Below, piece by piece: positions 5,598 through 7,305 of a DNA stretch of 7,305 bases (position 1 is its first letter; the number at the start of each line of letters is the position of its first letter). The position numbers were made by a program, and so were the translations under genes. Under the pieces are notes generated by a model, which ran no database searches, was not told where the DNA came from, and was given only the letters and a program-made list of their open reading frames with translations. Source of the DNA: DASSRQ01 sp035701665 (GTDB lineage: Bacteria > Vulcanimicrobiota > Vulcanimicrobiia > Vulcanimicrobiales > Vulcanimicrobiaceae); assembly GCA_035701665.1 (NCBI GenBank), contig DASSRQ010000095.1:1-7305 (forward strand), read 5' to 3'.

Positions 5598-6812
5598 GTG
5601 CCTTCGACTGCCCTAGGACGGCTATGGCTGCCCTTCACCCAGATGCAAGAGTTCGATTCTGCCGCGCGGACGTTCGTCCGCGGCGAGGGCAGCTATCTCT
5701 TCGACGCACGCGGGCGCCGGGTGTTCGACGCCGTGAGCTCGATTTGGACGACGGTGCACGGTCATTGCCACCCGCATATCGTCGAGGCGATAGCACGTCA
5801 GGCGGCGACGCTCGATCATGCGACCCTGCTCGGCGCTAGCAATCCGCGTGCCGAAGAGCTCGCCGAACGGCTAAGCCTTCTCGCCGGCCTTCCGCACGTG
5901 TTTTTTGCATCCGACGGTGCGAGCGCGATCGAGGCGGCGCTAAAGATGGCGCTCCATTATTGGCAGAATGCCGGCGAACCCCAGCGCACGCGCTTCGTGC
6001 ATCTCTCCGGCTCGTACCACGGCGACACCGCTGCCGCAATGAGCGTGTCCGACATCGCCGTGTTCAAATCGCGCTACGGCGCCGTCACGTTCGAGACGCA
6101 CTCGTATGCCGATCCGTCGATTCTTGAATCGGACGACGTCGCCGCGGTCATCGTCGAACCTATCGTCCAGGCTGCCGCGGGCATACAGATCGTATCGCGT
6201 GAAGCGTACGAACCGCTGAAGACGATGAAACCGCTGCTGATCGTCGACGAGATCGCAACGGGATTCGGGCGCACCGGCACGATGTTCGCATTCGAGCAGT
6301 TGCAACTGACGCCGGATTTGCTGTGCGCCGGCAAAGGCATCACCGGCGGCACGTTGGCGCTCTCCGCAACACTCGCATCGTCCGCCGTCTACGATTCGTT
6401 TTTGGGCGCACGCTCGGACGCCAAACACTTCTTTCACGGCCATTCGTACGCGGGGAATCCCATTGCGTGCGCGGCCGCTCTCGCGAACCTAGAAATCTTC
6501 GAGCGCGAACGGACACTCGACCGCGTGACGCTGTTGTCCGATGCGCTGCGCCCGCATCTAGCGCGGCTCGCAGCCGACCCGGACGTTCGCGACGTCCGCG
6601 GCGCGGGGCTGATGATCGGCATCGAGATCGAAGGCGATGCGCAAGCCGCAGCTGCAAATCTCTACGAGCGCGGCTATTTTACGCGGCCCATCGGGCAGAC
6701 GGTGCAACTCGTACCGCCGTTTTGTTCGACGGTTGGGGAACTGGCCGGATTTGTTAACTGCTTGCAGGAGCGCCTCGACGGGCTCGGCGGTGCTTCGACC
6801 GGCTCAGCATGA
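5598..6812 (+). CDS. bioA: 7,8-diaminopelargonate aminotransferase BioA (amino donor uncertain)
   Basis: The 404-residue product is a class III PLP aminotransferase. BioA converts 8-amino-7-oxononanoate to 7,8-diaminononanoate in biotin synthesis. Signatures are LWLPFTQMQE (9-18), SSIWTTVHGHCHPH (47-60), SYHGDTAAAMS (139-149), Asp217 in IVDEIATGFGRTG, the PLP lysine Lys246 in CAGKGITGG, FFHGHSYAGNPIACAAA (278-294) and Arg363 in FTRPIG. GTG 5598 is the first possible start, because an in-frame TGA lies at 5577; only a weak TTAGG precedes it. The protein is about 25-45 residues shorter than common BioA. The shortening is mainly between Tyr170 and Glu187 and just before the VDEIATGFGRTG strand, while all core residues are kept. 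Some residues match the Bacillus lysine-using enzyme. The last residues (GASTGSA) come from a repeat-like sequence, and the stop overlaps bioF by four bases. No BirA-type operator was seen. Confidence 0.92.
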   Translation: MPSTALGRLWLPFTQMQEFDSAARTFVRGEGSYLFDARGRRVFDAVSSIWTTVHGHCHPHIVEAIARQAATLDHATLLGASNPRAEELAERLSLLAGLPHVFFASDGASAIEAALKMALHYWQNAGEPQRTRFVHLSGSYHGDTAAAMSVSDIAVFKSRYGAVTFETHSYADPSILESDDVAAVIVEPIVQAAAGIQIVSREAYEPLKTMKPLLIVDEIATGFGRTGTMFAFEQLQLTPDLLCAGKGITGGTLALSATLASSAVYDSFLGARSDAKHFFHGHSYAGNPIACAAALANLEIFERERTLDRVTLLSDALRPHLARLAADPDVRDVRGAGLMIGIEIEGDAQAAAANLYERGYFTRPIGQTVQLVPPFCSTVGELAGFVNCLQERLDGLGGASTGSA

Positions 6813-6814
6813 CA
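6791..6814 (+). repeat. Copy of a TTCGAC..GCTCAGCATGA-type dispersed short repeat
   Basis: The core TTCGACCGGCTCAGCATGA (6794-6812) closely resembles the short sequence TTCGACAGGCTCAGCATGA (or ...AAGCTCAGGATGA) that I know as a frequent dispersed element in many bacterial and metagenomic genomes, often at gene ends. It differs here at position 6800 (C for A). It encodes the last residues of BioA and contributes the ATG of bioF. Only one copy is in the window, so repetition cannot be shown here. Confidence 0.55.
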
Positions 6815-7305
6815 CGTTCTTATCTAAAGGCGGTCGAGCAGAAACTCGACGCGATTAAAGCGGCAAACCGCTACCGCGAGATAACCGGCGAAGAACCGGC
6901 GTACAGCGCGGACTTTTCAACCAACGATTATCTCGCGCTTTCGACGGATTCGCGCATGATCGAAGCGATGCGGTTTCTCAAACGGGTCGGAAGCGGCGGC
7001 GCGCGGCTGCTCGGCGGCGGCCACCGCGAGCACGTGCTGTTGGAGCAAGATATTGCAGGGTGGCTCGGGCGCGAACGCGCGCTCGTGTTTTCGTCAGGCT
7101 ACTTGGCGGCGCTCGGTGTCATTCAAGTCCTATCCGGATTCGTCGAAACGATCTACTCCGATAGACTGAATCACGCATGTTTGATCGACGGCATCCGCGC
7201 CTGCGGCAAGCCGCGAGAGATCTTTGCGCACGCAGCGCTCCCGCCGCGTTCGCAACGTACGTCGCCGGCGTTGATCGTTAGCGAGTCGCTGTTCGGCATG
7301 GACGG
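6809..7305 (+). CDS. bioF: 8-amino-7-oxononanoate synthase BioF, N-terminal part (3' end outside window)
   Basis: The frame is open from ATG 6809 to the window edge, giving about 165 residues. BioF is a PLP enzyme of the alpha-oxoamine synthase family that joins pimeloyl thioester and alanine, the step just before BioA. Visible signatures are FSTNDYLALSTD (36-47), GSGGARLLGGGHREHVLLE (61-79), the cofactor-loop FSSGYLAALGV (94-104), DRLNHACLIDGIRACG (118-133) with His122, expected to stack on PLP, and VSESLFGMDG at the edge. The PLP-binding lysine lies further downstream. ATG overlaps the bioA stop (ATGA), so the two are probably translationally coupled. An unusual point is that the common 'HND' after the strand following RACG is HAA here (residues 141-143) and the next linker is slightly short. 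Other oxoamine synthases share this fold, but coupling to bioA makes BioF the best call. Confidence 0.93.
   Translation, partial: MTRSYLKAVEQKLDAIKAANRYREITGEEPAYSADFSTNDYLALSTDSRMIEAMRFLKRVGSGGARLLGGGHREHVLLEQDIAGWLGRERALVFSSGYLAALGVIQVLSGFVETIYSDRLNHACLIDGIRACGKPREIFAHAALPPRSQRTSPALIVSESLFGMD

Noticed and set aside
5940..6443. Minus-strand open frame of 167 codons inside bioA
   Set aside because: bioA is clearly conserved over this region and the antisense product shows no family signature.
6637..6858. Plus-strand open frame of 73 codons bridging bioA and bioF
   Set aside because: It overlaps the two bio genes in another frame; the VLRPAQHD peptide in it is just the repeat-like sequence read in a different frame.

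Overview
The window carries ordinary chromosomal, housekeeping-type genes from a moderately high-GC bacterium. No phage, transposon, CRISPR, tRNA or rRNA sequence was recognised. Starts are often GTG or TTG: six of the nine starts called here are not ATG, and several sit just behind an in-frame stop that leaves no earlier choice. The mix of genes (PdxS/PdxT, a DUF1844-like protein, an HNH_5-type nuclease, a proline/threonine-rich anchored protein and a LolA-like secreted protein) would suit an environmental lineage such as Eremiobacterota (WPS-2) or a neighbouring phylum. That placement is a guess from style, not from a marker gene.

Layout. 1-1077 (+) is the C-terminal part of a six-hairpin glycosidase resembling amylo-alpha-1,6-glucosidases. 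1262-1732 (+) encodes a small protein with one membrane anchor and a Pro/Thr/Ser-rich tail. 1817-3643 (+) looks like one transcription unit, pdxS-pdxT-DUF1844-like, with a plausible promoter at 1756-1784 and a strong hairpin terminator at 3625-3657 that starts inside the last codons of the third gene. 3696-4232 (+) encodes an HNH nuclease-like protein and overlaps, tail to tail, a minus-strand multi-pass membrane protein gene (4190-4648). Upstream of that on the minus strand is a secreted protein of unknown function (4708-5559). Only 38 bases away, in the opposite direction, begins bioA (5598-6812, +), which overlaps bioF by 4 bases (6809 to beyond the window end).

How they work together. PdxS and PdxT together form pyridoxal 5'-phosphate (PLP) synthase (deoxyxylulose-5-phosphate-independent route). 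BioF and BioA are consecutive PLP-dependent enzymes of biotin synthesis, so the window encodes both a cofactor-making complex and two enzymes that need that cofactor, though in separate transcription units.

The points most worth a second look are: a TTCGAC...CTCAGCATGA dispersed-repeat-like sequence that forms both the last codons of bioA and the start codon of bioF; BioA active-site residues that match the Bacillus (lysine-using) type rather than the E. coli type; a terminator whose loop holds both a stop codon and a perfect TATAAT; and a 16-base perfect palindrome abutting a start codon. I did not find a convincing new defence or mobile system.
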